DNA of 64,000 nt from Hyphomonas sp. (GCF_017792385.1 NZ_CP051230.1:3410001-3474000), one strand, 5' to 3'; shown: positions 6,438 through 15,312, numbered from the stretch's first letter. The notes: generated from the letters alone by a model not told the origin. Made by a program: numbers and translations.

Positions 6438-8149
6438 ACGCACCGCAAAACGCCGTGAAGCTCCGCGCCGCGCTTTACCTGCGCGTCTCGACGACGCGGC
6501 AGGCCGAGCATGACGTCTCGATCCCTGACCAGAAACGCCAGGGCGAAGCGTGGTGCGAGGCGCGCGGCTACGAACTCGTCGAGACCTATGTGGAGCCAGG
6601 AGCGTCAGCAACGAACGACAAGCGCCCCGAATTCCAGCGCATGATCGAGGCGGGTACGTCCAAGCCCTCAGCCTTCGACATCGTGGTCGTCCACTCATTC
6701 AGCCGTTTCTTCCGCGACCATTTCGAGCTGGAGTTCTACGTCCGGAAGCTCGCCAAGAACGGCGTCAAGCTCGTCTCCATCACCCAGGAGATGGGCGACG
6801 ATCCCATGCACGTCATGATGCGCCAGATCATGGCGCTGTTCGATGAATATCAGTCCAAGGAGAACGCCAAGCACGTCCTGCGCGCGCTCAAGGAAAACGC
6901 CCGCCAGGGCTTCTGGAACGGCTCGCGCCCGCCCGTCGGCTATCGCGTGGTCGCGGCCGAACAGCGCGGCGCCAAGACCAAGAAGAAACTGGAGATCGAT
7001 CCGCTGCACGCCGACACGATCCGGCTGATCTATCGCCTCGCCCTGGAAGGGGACGGAACGCGCGGGGCCATGGGCGTCAAAGCGATCGCCACGCATCTCA
7101 ATGGCAGGGGCATCTTCACGCGAGACGGCGGCCGCTGGGGCATCGGACAGGTTCATCGCATCCTGACCCGGCGGACCTATATCGGCGAGCATCAATGGGG
7201 CAAGCATCGCAAGAACAAGGAGCCGACCAAGCCGGAAGACCTGGTGACGGTTCCGGTTCCGCCGATCATAGACCGCAAGACCTTCGACGCCGTGCAGAAG
7301 CTGATGCAGGCGCGCAATCCCAAGGTCGCGCCGCCACGCGTAGTGACAGGACCAACCTTGCTGACGGGGATCTGCTTTTGCGGCAAGTGCGGCGGCGCCA
7401 TGACCATCCGCACTGGCAAGAGCGGGCGTTACCGCTACTACGCCTGCTCGATCAAGGCGCGTCAGGGCGAGACTGGCTGCAAGGGCCGGACAATCCCGAT
7501 GGATAAGCTCGATACGCTGGTTGCTCAGCATCTGGAGGAGCGTCTGCTGACGTCTGATCGGCTGGAAGAGGTTCTCGTCGATGTGCTCGACCGACGGCAA
7601 GAGCGCGCTGAGCGCCGCCGTGAGCACATCGCCGAACTGAACCGGCGGGCAACGGAATCGGAGCTGCGGCTGAAACGCCTTTACGACGCCATCGAGATCG
7701 GCGTCGCCGACCTCGACGATCCGGCGCTGAAAGAGCGCATCGCCGGTCTGAAAGTCCTTCGTGATCAGGCGAAAACCGACGCGGAACGCGCCGAAGCCAT
7801 GCTCGACAGCGCCACTCATCAGGCCGTCACGCCGGAAATGATCGAGAGATTCGCCGCAGCGGCCCGCGAGAAAATGCGGTTGGAGGGCGGCGGCTATCGG
7901 CGCGATCATCTGCGCGCGTTAGCTCAGCGCGTCGAGGTCGACGAGCGCGAAGTGCGCATCATGGGATCGAAGAACGAGCTTCTGAGAACCCTAGCCGCCG
8001 CAAATAGCGCAGAATCGGCGGCGAACGGCGTGCCCAGTTTTATACCGAAATGGCGGAGAGGAAGGGATTCGAACCCTCGATACGCGTTAACGTATACGCC
8101 CTTAGCAGGGGCGCGCCTTCAGCCACTCGGCCACCTCTCCAGCGCCTGA
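6434..8149 (+). CDS. Large serine recombinase (site-specific integrase)
   Basis: 571 residues from the ATG at 6434, chosen because GGGAGG lies six bases upstream and it overlaps the tumA stop. The N-terminal resolvase domain has catalytic Ser19 in YLRVSTTRQ and FSRFFRD as the second active-site segment. The PF07508 recombinase domain follows (about residues 170-290), then a zinc beta-ribbon (CFCGKCGG near 313, later ACS and GC) and a coiled-coil region. Large serine recombinases integrate and excise phages and islands. The final ~30 residues are antisense reading of tRNA-Ser, so the original C-terminus probably changed on integration. Confidence 0.93.
   Translation: MNAPQNAVKLRAALYLRVSTTRQAEHDVSIPDQKRQGEAWCEARGYELVETYVEPGASATNDKRPEFQRMIEAGTSKPSAFDIVVVHSFSRFFRDHFELEFYVRKLAKNGVKLVSITQEMGDDPMHVMMRQIMALFDEYQSKENAKHVLRALKENARQGFWNGSRPPVGYRVVAAEQRGAKTKKKLEIDPLHADTIRLIYRLALEGDGTRGAMGVKAIATHLNGRGIFTRDGGRWGIGQVHRILTRRTYIGEHQWGKHRKNKEPTKPEDLVTVPVPPIIDRKTFDAVQKLMQARNPKVAPPRVVTGPTLLTGICFCGKCGGAMTIRTGKSGRYRYYACSIKARQGETGCKGRTIPMDKLDTLVAQHLEERLLTSDRLEEVLVDVLDRRQERAERRREHIAELNRRATESELRLKRLYDAIEIGVADLDDPALKERIAGLKVLRDQAKTDAERAEAMLDSATHQAVTPEMIERFAAAAREKMRLEGGGYRRDHLRALAQRVEVDEREVRIMGSKNELLRTLAAANSAESAANGVPSFIPKWRRGRDSNPRYALTYTPLAGARLQPLGHLSSA
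8051..8140 (-). tRNA. tRNA-Ser (anticodon GCU)
   Basis: Read on the minus strand it begins GGAGAGGTGGCCGAGTGG, has anticodon loop CTGCTAA (anticodon GCT), a long class II variable arm (GCGTATACGTTAACGCGTA), the T-loop GGTTCGAATCC and ends with encoded CCA at 8053-8051. The acceptor stem pairs GGAGAGG with CCTCTCC. The recombinase coding sequence crosses the whole gene antisense. The tRNA 3' end is the likely attachment site of the element to its left, and the gene appears intact. Confidence 0.96.
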
Positions 8150-8158
8150 AACCCCTAG

Positions 8159-8187
8159 AGATATTGGACCTGAGGGGCAAGTGTCGA
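8159..8187 (-). promoter_or_regulatory. Promoter of tRNA-Ser
   Basis: On the minus strand TCGACA (8187-8182), a 17-bp spacer and ATATCT (8164-8159) lie about 20 bases upstream of the tRNA 5' end. Both hexamers depart somewhat from consensus. The rest of 8188-8373 shows no gene. Confidence 0.5.
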
Positions 8188-8373
8188 TTCTCTCTGATTG
8201 CAGTTTATGACCGGTTACCGGGTCACTTCGTTTAGATTGGTGCCGGATCTGGCTGAACCGCGCCCCACGAATACAAGGCGCTGCAACATATGTGGGCTTA
8301 CGTATGGCGACGCCGCCGGCCTGTGCTAGTTTGCGGCAAACCTGTACCAGATCCCGCGCCCAGAGACCCCTGC

Positions 8374-9318
8374 ATGACCACCGACTACTTCAAACCCGTT
8401 CCGTTTTCCCTGTTCCGTACCGACAAGAAGGCATTCGGCGACGCGCTGTGCCGGTCCTTCCGGGAAACCGGCTTTGCCGTGGTCTCCGGTCACACCGTCG
8501 ATCCCGAAATCATTGCCCGCAACCTGGAGGCCACAAAGGCCTTCTTTGCCCTGCCCGACGCCGCCAAGCTGAAATATGACGGGCGGACCGGCGGCGGCCA
8601 GCGGGGCTATACCGCATTTGGATCAGAAAACGCCAAGGGCCACGCCAAGGCAGACCTGAAGGAATTCTGGCATACGGGTCGACAATTGCCGGAAGACAGC
8701 CCCTATCGCGCGACGATGGCAGATACGCCCAGTGTGCCGGATGTACCCGGATTTGATGCGGCCACTCGCGGCCTGTATGACGCGCTCGACTCCATGGGCC
8801 GGGAGATTCTGGAAGGGGTTGCCCTGCATCTCGGCCTCGACTCCGCCTGGTTCGAAGACAAGGTCGAATTCGGCGATTCCATCCTGCGGCTGCTGCACTA
8901 TCCACCCCAACTGACCCCGCCGCCCGAAGGCACGGTACGCGCCGGCGCTCACGAAGACATCAATGTGATCACGCTCCTGCTCGGGGCCGAGGAAGCCGGC
9001 CTGCAGGTGCTTCACAAATCGGGCGAATGGCTTGATGTGAACCCGCCGGAAGGCGCGCTCGTGATCAATTGCGGGGACATGCTGCAAAGGCTGACGGGCG
9101 GCGTGCTGCCCTCGACCACGCACCGTGTGCTCAATCCCTCGGCAGAGCGCGCCCGTTTTCCGCGCTACTCGACCCCCTTCTTCCTGCATTTCAATCATGA
9201 CTATCTGATCGAGGCCCTGCCGGGCTGCGTTGCCGAAGGGGGCACGGAATTTCCGCCCATCACCTCACGGGACTATCTCATGGAGCGTCTGCGCGAGATT
9301 GGACTCGTCAAGGCCTGA
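8374..9318 (+). CDS. Isopenicillin N synthase-like Fe(II)/2-oxoglutarate oxygenase
   Basis: 314 residues starting MTTDYFKPVPFSLF. The iron site is visible as HED (His193, Asp195) and THR (His250), and RFPRYSTPFF carries the Arg and Ser that bind the 2-oxoglutarate carboxylate. An N-terminal DIOX_N part (RETGFAVVSGHTVD) precedes the catalytic barrel. The family oxidises small molecules with Fe(II), O2 and 2-oxoglutarate; the substrate cannot be read from the sequence. An in-frame start 84 bases upstream is possible, but MTTDYF fits the family start. It stands alone and codirectional with the GH3 operon. Confidence 0.88.
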   Translation: MTTDYFKPVPFSLFRTDKKAFGDALCRSFRETGFAVVSGHTVDPEIIARNLEATKAFFALPDAAKLKYDGRTGGGQRGYTAFGSENAKGHAKADLKEFWHTGRQLPEDSPYRATMADTPSVPDVPGFDAATRGLYDALDSMGREILEGVALHLGLDSAWFEDKVEFGDSILRLLHYPPQLTPPPEGTVRAGAHEDINVITLLLGAEEAGLQVLHKSGEWLDVNPPEGALVINCGDMLQRLTGGVLPSTTHRVLNPSAERARFPRYSTPFFLHFNHDYLIEALPGCVAEGGTEFPPITSRDYLMERLREIGLVKA

Positions 9319-9370
9319 GGCCGTTTCAATTACCTGACGCTTCCTGGATCGTGCCACTCCGCATGGCCGG

Positions 9371-9409
9371 AATGTTAACGTTGACATTCAGACAGGCTCC
9401 CTCAATGAT
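9371..9409 (+). promoter_or_regulatory. Promoter with LacI-like operator palindrome for the GH3 operon
   Basis: AATGTTAACGTTGACATT (9371-9388) is an 18-bp palindrome with one mismatched pair and a central CG, typical of LacI-family operators. It contains a -35 TTGACA (9381-9386); AATGAT follows 17 bases later (9404-9409). A repressor here would block the -35, consistent with sugar-induced expression of the downstream genes. Confidence 0.5.
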
Positions 9410-9454
9410 CGCGCTAACAAGATGCGCAATCGGCGCGCAGTGCGGGAGGGAATC

Positions 9455-11830
9455 ATGGCCAATGCTCAGTGGAGCAAAACACTTTCTATTGCAGGCAGCC
9501 TTGTTGCGGCCGGCGCGCTTCTGACGGCTTGCGCAACGCCGCAGGCAGCCGCGCCCCTGCCAGCCAGCTCTGCCGGTCCCGTCACCGTTCCTGCGGCGTG
9601 CCAGCCCAATTCCAGCCTGACCAATGCGTCCGAGCGCGTTCGCGCCCTGGTCGCAGAGATGACGCTGGATGAAAAACTGGGACAGCTCAACCAGGCGGCC
9701 GGTGGGCGCAGCAAGTCGCTGAACTCGAAACTCACGCCAGACGAGTTGGACAAGGTGCGGCGCGGCGAGATCGGATCCTATCTGCATGTCGCGGGGGCCG
9801 AACCGCTCGGTGAACTCCAGAAAGTGGCCGTGGAGGAAAGCCGGCTCGGCATTCCGCTTCTGTTCGCAATGGACGTGGTACACGGCTATCGGACGCTCTT
9901 CCCCGTTCCCCTCGCCATGGCCGCCACATGGGACCCGACGAGTTGGCAGGATGCCGCAAGGATCTCGGCTGACGAGGCGTCGGCCTCCGGTCTCCACTGG
10001 ACCTTCGCCCCCATGGTCGATCTTGCGCGGGACCCGCGCTGGGGGCGCATCGTCGAGAGCGCCGGCGCGGATCCCTATCTCGGTGCGCGCATGGCCGTCG
10101 CACAGGTCGAGGGGTATCAGGGGTCCGACCTGTCGGCACCGGATACAATTCTGGCCGCCACCAAGCATTTCGGGGCGTATGGCGCCCCCATTGGCGGCCG
10201 CGACTATGGATCTGCGGACATCAGCGAACAGAGCCTGATGGAGAGCTATCTGCCGCCCTTCTATGCTGCGACGCGCGCCGGCACCGGCTCGATGATGACC
10301 GCCTTCAACGATATTGCCGGCGTTCCCACTACCGGCAACGAAGCCCTGATCGATGGTCTTCTGCGCAGCGAGTGGGGATTTGACGGGATGATCGTGTCGG
10401 ACTGGAATGCCGTGGCCGAACTGATCAATCACGGCGTTGCGGAGACCCGTGAACAGGCCGGTATCCTGGCCCTGCAGGCAGGGGTCGACATGGACATGAC
10501 GAGCGCCGTCCTGCCGACCGAGATCAAGGCGGCCGTCGCAGGCGATGACTGTCTCGCGCAGGATCTGGATGCGGCCGTCGCACGGATTCTCACGACCAAG
10601 GAACGTCTGGGACTGTTTGACACGCCAATGGCCTATCATGACACGGACCGGGAAGTTGCCGCATTGCTGACAGACTCGAACCGCGCCGCCGCGCGCGAGG
10701 CGGCGGTCAAATCCATCGTCCTGATGAAGAATGAGGCTCAAACCCTGCCGCTGTCCCGCTCCCCGCAGAATCTCGCAGTGATTGGCGGACTGGCCGAAGA
10801 CCGGCTGACACAGCTCGGCTCCTGGCGCGCTCAGGGACAGGTGGACGACGTGGTCTCGCTGATCGACGGATTGCGTGACAACGCGCCAGACGGAACCCGC
10901 ATCGATTATGTGGCGGGGGCCCATCCCTCAACAGAGACAGACACCACAATCGAGGATGCCGTGCGCGCTGCATTGGCCGCTGACCATGTCCTGCTGGTGA
11001 TTGGCGAAGACTATGACCTGTCCGGAGAGGCGCGAAGCCGGTCCGACATTGCCCTGCCGGCCAATCAGGCCGCTCTGGCCGAAGCCGTGTTCAGCACCGG
11101 CAAACCGGTCACCCTGATCCTGGTGACGGGCCGTCCGCTCGCCATCGAGACAGAAGCGGACGCCGCCGACGCGGTGCTGAACACCTGGATGCTCGGAGTC
11201 GAGGCGGGCAATGCGCTGGCCGATGTGCTGTGGGGGGATGTCTCTCCTGCCGGGCGCCTGCCGGTGGAGTTCCCGCGCCGCACCGGCGCTGTACCGCACA
11301 CCTATTCGGAGTATCCCGGTGGCCGCCCCGCCGATCCCGACCTGTCTCGCGACACGAACCGCTTCATCGACATTCCGATCACACCGCTTTTTCCCTTTGG
11401 CCACGGGCTTGGCTACAGCCAGTTCGACTATGGGGACCTGACCAGCAATGTCGCGTCTGCGGCCCCCGGCGAGGAAATCCGGCTGAGCGTACCGGTCACG
11501 AATACCGGTCCCGTCGATGCGGACGAAGTCGTGCAGCTCTACATGCGCGATCCCGTTGCCACCATCGCCCGGCCATCGCGCGAACTGCGCGGCTTCATCC
11601 GGACCCGCATTCCGGCCGGCGCAACCCGGATCGTGACCTTCACGCTCACCCCCGACCAGGCCGCGATATACCGGCGTGATGCGGGCTGGACGGTTGAAGC
11701 CGGCCGCCTCGATTTCATGGTCGGCGCCTCCGCTGCCGACCTGCGCAGCAAGGCCAGCGTTGAAATCAGCCAGACCTACTCAACAGACGCGCCAGCCAGC
11801 GCGCTCGAAACCAAGGTGGACGTCCAATGA
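9455..11830 (+). CDS. Glycoside hydrolase family 3 beta-glucosidase, lipoprotein
   Basis: 791 residues from the ATG at 9455, supported by a GGGAGGG Shine-Dalgarno just upstream. A lipoprotein signal ends in the lipobox LTAC (Cys26), so the enzyme is membrane-anchored outside the cytoplasm. The GH3 N-terminal barrel shows MTLDEKLGQLNQ, KHFGAYG, and GMIVSDWNAV with the catalytic nucleophile Asp316. The GH3 C-terminal domain (IVLMKNEAQTLPL) and a fibronectin-III-like end follow. It removes terminal beta-glucosyl units from oligosaccharides. The next gene overlaps its stop by ATGA; lactonase and gluconate permease downstream suggest a role in aldonate-containing sugars. Confidence 0.93.
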   Translation: MANAQWSKTLSIAGSLVAAGALLTACATPQAAAPLPASSAGPVTVPAACQPNSSLTNASERVRALVAEMTLDEKLGQLNQAAGGRSKSLNSKLTPDELDKVRRGEIGSYLHVAGAEPLGELQKVAVEESRLGIPLLFAMDVVHGYRTLFPVPLAMAATWDPTSWQDAARISADEASASGLHWTFAPMVDLARDPRWGRIVESAGADPYLGARMAVAQVEGYQGSDLSAPDTILAATKHFGAYGAPIGGRDYGSADISEQSLMESYLPPFYAATRAGTGSMMTAFNDIAGVPTTGNEALIDGLLRSEWGFDGMIVSDWNAVAELINHGVAETREQAGILALQAGVDMDMTSAVLPTEIKAAVAGDDCLAQDLDAAVARILTTKERLGLFDTPMAYHDTDREVAALLTDSNRAAAREAAVKSIVLMKNEAQTLPLSRSPQNLAVIGGLAEDRLTQLGSWRAQGQVDDVVSLIDGLRDNAPDGTRIDYVAGAHPSTETDTTIEDAVRAALAADHVLLVIGEDYDLSGEARSRSDIALPANQAALAEAVFSTGKPVTLILVTGRPLAIETEADAADAVLNTWMLGVEAGNALADVLWGDVSPAGRLPVEFPRRTGAVPHTYSEYPGGRPADPDLSRDTNRFIDIPITPLFPFGHGLGYSQFDYGDLTSNVASAAPGEEIRLSVPVTNTGPVDADEVVQLYMRDPVATIARPSRELRGFIRTRIPAGATRIVTFTLTPDQAAIYRRDAGWTVEAGRLDFMVGASAADLRSKASVEISQTYSTDAPASALETKVDVQ

Positions 11831-12849
11831 TGCAGTCCCGTCGAACCTTTCTGGGCACCGCTCTTGCCACCGGTCTCACGGCTGCATGCGCCACGCCTGT
11901 GCGATCTTCTGCGGCGACATCGGCCAACATCGAATGGATGACTGATGGGGCGCGGGGCCTGTTTCCGCACGGCGCCCATTTAGAATCCCTGGCATCCGGC
12001 TACACGTGGAGCGAGGGTCCGGTCTGGGATCGCGTCCGCAACCGTCTCTATTTCTCCGATGTGCCGGGAAACATCTGCTGGACCTGGTCTGAAGCCGGGG
12101 GCGCCCAGGAATTCCTGAACCCGTCCGGGATACCGGGGTCGCAGGCCCTCGGTTTCCGTGAACCCGGCGCCAATGGTCTTGCGATCTCGCGGGATGGCAG
12201 GCTCCTGATCTGCAATCATGGCAAGCGTGCCGTCGAAGCCATGGATCTCGATACCGGAGCGCGGACAATCCTGACCGGGACATATGAAGGACAGAAATAC
12301 AACAGCCCGAACGATGTCATCGAAGCACAGGATGGCACCCTGTTCTTCACCGACCCGCCCTATGGCCTGGAAGGGATGAATGCGTCCCCGCTCAAGGAAC
12401 AGACTGCCAATGGCGTCTACAGGCGCGCCCCGAACGGGACCGTCACCCGCCTGATCGACACGATGACGTTCCCGAACGGGGTGGCGCTGTCGCCGGACGA
12501 ACAGACCGTCTATGTCAGCCAGTCCGATCCTGAAGCGCCCGTCATCCTGCGCATGGCACCTGACGGGTCAGGTGCCGGCATCCTGTTTGACGCGGCGGCC
12601 TACATGTCCGACGACGCCCCCGGATTGCCGGACGGCATGGCCGTTGCCCGCTCCGGTCACATCTGTGCCACGGGCCCGGGCGGAGTTTTCATCCTCTCCC
12701 CGGCGGGTGAGGCGCTGGCCCGGATCAATACCGGAATGGCAACCGCAAACTGCTGCTTTGGCGATGCCGACGGGCAGACCCTCTACATCACGGCACATGA
12801 CACATTGATGCGTATCCGGACGACTCTTCGCGGCGTCGCATGGAGCTGA
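11827..12849 (+). CDS. SMP-30/gluconolactonase-like lactonase, exported
   Basis: 340 residues. The N-terminus has a twin-arginine-like SRRTFLGT followed by a lipobox-like TAAC, so export by Tat and possibly lipid anchoring are likely. The SMP-30/Gluconolactonase/LRE beta-propeller is visible as SEGPVWDRVRNRLYFSDVPG, NGLAISRDGRLLICNHG, SPNDVIEAQDGTLFFTDPPYG and LPDGMAVARSG. Enzymes of this family open sugar lactones such as glucono-1,5-lactone using a divalent metal. It overlaps the GH3 gene (ATGA) and, by 10 bases, the GntP gene, giving a three-gene operon. Confidence 0.9.
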   Translation: MMQSRRTFLGTALATGLTAACATPVRSSAATSANIEWMTDGARGLFPHGAHLESLASGYTWSEGPVWDRVRNRLYFSDVPGNICWTWSEAGGAQEFLNPSGIPGSQALGFREPGANGLAISRDGRLLICNHGKRAVEAMDLDTGARTILTGTYEGQKYNSPNDVIEAQDGTLFFTDPPYGLEGMNASPLKEQTANGVYRRAPNGTVTRLIDTMTFPNGVALSPDEQTVYVSQSDPEAPVILRMAPDGSGAGILFDAAAYMSDDAPGLPDGMAVARSGHICATGPGGVFILSPAGEALARINTGMATANCCFGDADGQTLYITAHDTLMRIRTTLRGVAWS

Positions 12850-14210
12850 CCGAAACCCTGGCGGCCTATCGCCCGCTGCTCGCCACCGGGTTCGGCATTG
12901 CGGGCCTGCTTGTCCTGATCCTGCGGGCGCGCATGAACGCCTTTGCGGCGCTGTTGCTGGTTGCCATTTTCAGTGCGCTCGCCGCCGGCATGGCACCCGA
13001 TGACGCATTCGACACATTGTCTCGCGGATTGGGCGGAACACTCGGCTTTATTGCAACGGTGATTGGCCTGGGTGCGCTGTTCGGCGCAATCCTGCAAGCA
13101 TCCGGCGCCCTGGACGCACTCGCGAGCAAGCTCTCCTCGACGTCCGGATTCCGCACCAATCAATGGCGCATCGCCGGCATAGGCCTTCTGGCATCCACGC
13201 CGGTCTTCTTTGACGTCGCCCTGATCATTCTGGCCCCCCTGATCCTGACCATGGCCCATGAGCGCCTGAAACCGGCCATGTCGCTGGGCCTCCCCCTGAT
13301 GGCGGGCCTCGCGGTCGGCCATGCCTTTTTGCCACCGACGCCGGGCCCCATCGCGATCGCGGAACTGATCGGCGCTGACCTTGGCTGGGTCATCCTGTTC
13401 GGCGCCCTGACCGGAGCGATAGCACTCGCTGTCTCGGGCCCGCTCCTTGCGATATTCCTCGAGAAACGCGGCCTGCTCCCTGTCGGCGATCCTGCCTTCG
13501 ACTTCGACGAGCCTGCCTCTGCGACCGCCAGCACCATGCCCCGTGTGGAACGCGCCATATTCCTGATTGCTCTGCCGCTGGCGTTGATCCTGCTGGGAAC
13601 ACTCTCCGGCATGCTGCCGGACGGGCCGGTGCGCTACGTGCTCGAAATCGTCGGCCACCCGTTCAGCGCCCTGCTCATTGCCTGCGGAGCATCCTGGCTT
13701 CTCCTGTTCCCGAAGACAGAGGCCGGCCGCAAGCACATGTCCGATGCTCTCGCCCGCGCGTTCGAACCCACCGGCGCCGTCATCCTCGTGACGGGCGCAG
13801 GCGGGGCCTTCAAACAGGTTCTGGTCGATACAGGGGCCGGCGAGCAGATCGCAACGGCCGCCCTGGGAATCGGATTTGGCCCGCTGCTGACGGGATACGT
13901 GCTCGCCGTCATCCTGCGGCTGGCACAGGGCAGCTCAACCGTCGCGATGATCACATCGGCAGGCCTCACCGCGCCAATCGTCGCGATGGCCAGCCTGACC
14001 GCCCCCCAGCTTGGTCTGGTGGCGATTGCCATTGCCGCCGGTGCGACGACGGGCAGTCATGTCAATGACAGCGGCTTCTGGCTGGTCGGCCGCATTTTCG
14101 GGATCTCGCCCGGGGAAACCTTGCGCACCTGGACCGTGTCCACCACGCTGATCAGCCTGGTCGGGTTCGCGATGTGCCTGTTGCTCTACGCTTTGCTCGG
14201 CCTCGCCTGA
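12840..14210 (+). CDS. GntP-family gluconate/aldonate permease
   Basis: 456 residues, strongly hydrophobic, with about 12 membrane segments. GntP-family marks include GLGALFGAILQASGA, STPVFFDVALIILAPL, HAFLPPTPGP, AQGSSTVAMITSAG and HVNDSGFWLVGR. Members import gluconate or related sugar acids by proton symport. The start overlaps the lactonase gene, so it is the last gene of the GH3 operon. It would take up the aldonate made by the upstream enzymes. It converges with thiG without any spacer. Confidence 0.92.
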   Translation: MELTETLAAYRPLLATGFGIAGLLVLILRARMNAFAALLLVAIFSALAAGMAPDDAFDTLSRGLGGTLGFIATVIGLGALFGAILQASGALDALASKLSSTSGFRTNQWRIAGIGLLASTPVFFDVALIILAPLILTMAHERLKPAMSLGLPLMAGLAVGHAFLPPTPGPIAIAELIGADLGWVILFGALTGAIALAVSGPLLAIFLEKRGLLPVGDPAFDFDEPASATASTMPRVERAIFLIALPLALILLGTLSGMLPDGPVRYVLEIVGHPFSALLIACGASWLLLFPKTEAGRKHMSDALARAFEPTGAVILVTGAGGAFKQVLVDTGAGEQIATAALGIGFGPLLTGYVLAVILRLAQGSSTVAMITSAGLTAPIVAMASLTAPQLGLVAIAIAAGATTGSHVNDSGFWLVGRIFGISPGETLRTWTVSTTLISLVGFAMCLLLYALLGLA

Positions 14211-14221
14211 TCAGATCAGGC
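14205..14221. terminator. Palindrome at the gntP/thiG stop codons
   Basis: GCCTGATC-A-GATCAGGC, a perfect 17-bp inverted repeat containing the stop codons of both convergent genes. It could work as a weak bidirectional terminator, but there is no U-tract and the RNA loop would cost some stem pairs. Confidence 0.35.
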
Positions 14222-14981
14222 CGGCCAGGGGCGAGCTTGGATCAGCATACATTTTCTTCGGCATCCGGCCCGCCAGATACGCATCCCGGCCCGCAATGAC
14301 GGCGTGCTTCATCGCATTCGCCATGCGAATTGGATCCTTTGCCGCCGCAATCGCGGTGTTCATCAGAACGCCATCGCACCCCAATTCCATGGCAAAGGCC
14401 GCATCCGACGCGGTGCCCACGCCCGCATCCACAATCACCGGAACACGGGTCTGCTCCACGATCAGGCGAATGTTCACAGGGTTCATGATGCCGAGTCCCG
14501 AGCCGATCAGGCTGCCAAGCGGCATGATGGCACAGCAGCCAGCGTCTTCCAGCATGCGCGCATAGACGGGATCGTCTGAGCAATAGACCATCACTTCAAA
14601 CCCATCCGCAATCAGCGCCTTCGCGGCGTCCAGGGTCTCCGGCATGTTGGGATACAGGGTTTTCTGATCGGCCAGGACTTCCAGCTTGACCAGGTTCCAG
14701 CCACCGGCTTCCCGCGCCAGGCGCAGCGTGCGCACGGCCTCATCGGCCGTGTAGCAGCCTGCCGTGTTGGGCAGATAGGTGAACTCGTCAGGGCTGACAA
14801 AATCCGTAAGCCGGTCTTCTTCCGGATTGGACAGGTTCACCCGGCGCAACGCCACCGTAACGATCTCCGCCCCGGCCGCGCGCGCCGCATCGGCGTTCTG
14901 CTGATAGGACGCATATTTGCCCGTGCCCACGATCAGGCGGGAATTGTAGGTCTTTCCGGCAATGGTGAGTTGGTCTGTCAA
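14211..14981 (-). CDS. thiG: Thiazole synthase ThiG
   Basis: 256 residues. ThiG forms the thiazole phosphate of thiamine from deoxyxylulose phosphate, dehydroglycine or iminoglycine, and ThiS thiocarboxylate. The Schiff-base lysine is Lys99 in NLVKLEVL. Other conserved segments are SRLIVGTGKY, NTAGCYTADEAVR, CAIMPLGSLIGSG and VIVDAGVGTASDAA. Length and sequence look complete. It follows thiS on the same strand after a 54-base gap. No other thiamine genes are nearby. The stop shares a palindrome with the convergent permease gene. Confidence 0.97.
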   Translation of the reverse strand: MTDQLTIAGKTYNSRLIVGTGKYASYQQNADAARAAGAEIVTVALRRVNLSNPEEDRLTDFVSPDEFTYLPNTAGCYTADEAVRTLRLAREAGGWNLVKLEVLADQKTLYPNMPETLDAAKALIADGFEVMVYCSDDPVYARMLEDAGCCAIMPLGSLIGSGLGIMNPVNIRLIVEQTRVPVIVDAGVGTASDAAFAMELGCDGVLMNTAIAAAKDPIRMANAMKHAVIAGRDAYLAGRMPKKMYADPSSPLAGLI

Positions 14982-15035
14982 AGGTCTGGCCTGTCTTGTG
15001 TAGGGTTTCTGCGGAGCCGGCGGAGGCGCGGGAGA

Positions 15036-15248
15036 TCAGCCACCGCCCACGAATTGCACCACCTCTATGCGGTCCCCCGCTTCGATCACAGTGCCGGCAT
15101 GTTCCGACTTTGGGACGATCTCGAGATTCCGTTCAATGGCGATGCCGCGCTGGTCCCGGCCGGACTCGCCTGCAATCTGCAGCACGAGCATGGCGAGTGT
15201 TGTACCGGCTTCCACTTCGCGGGACTCCCCATTGACTGTGATCAACAT
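15036..15248 (-). CDS. thiS: Sulfur carrier protein ThiS
   Basis: 70 residues with a beta-grasp fold pattern: MLITVNGES at the start, the central IAIERNLEIVPKSEHAGT, and the C-terminal FVGGG tail. The terminal Gly-Gly is adenylated and turned into thiocarboxylate, the sulfur donor for ThiG. It is the first gene of a thiS-thiG unit. No TPP riboswitch was found in the short gap to the divergent aroQ gene. Confidence 0.93.
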   Translation of the reverse strand: MLITVNGESREVEAGTTLAMLVLQIAGESGRDQRGIAIERNLEIVPKSEHAGTVIEAGDRIEVVQFVGGG

Positions 15249-15312
15249 TCAGGTTTTCTCCGTTCACCAGCCCCCTTGCCTTGCCCGGCGTTACAGCGCA
15301 AGACGGAACACT

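Larger units (their letters stand above)
4162..8050. mobile_element. Remnant of a tRNA-Ser-integrated element
   Basis: This stretch joins a DUF932 gene, a small protein, a toxin-antitoxin pair and a large serine recombinase, the last running into the 3' end of tRNA-Ser. Recombinase next to tRNA is the classic layout of one end of an integrated genomic island. The other end was not found; a second copy of the tRNA 3' segment is absent from the window, and the IS junction at 4161 suggests part of the island was deleted. The boundaries are inferred. Confidence 0.65.

Noticed and set aside
8050..8235. Plus-strand reading frame starting MAERKGFEPSIRV
   Set aside because: It is antisense reading of tRNA-Ser, a well-known spurious protein, and has no ribosome binding site.
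15249..15312. TPP riboswitch upstream of thiS
   Set aside because: The gap is only 64 bases and lacks the thi-box motifs on the minus strand.
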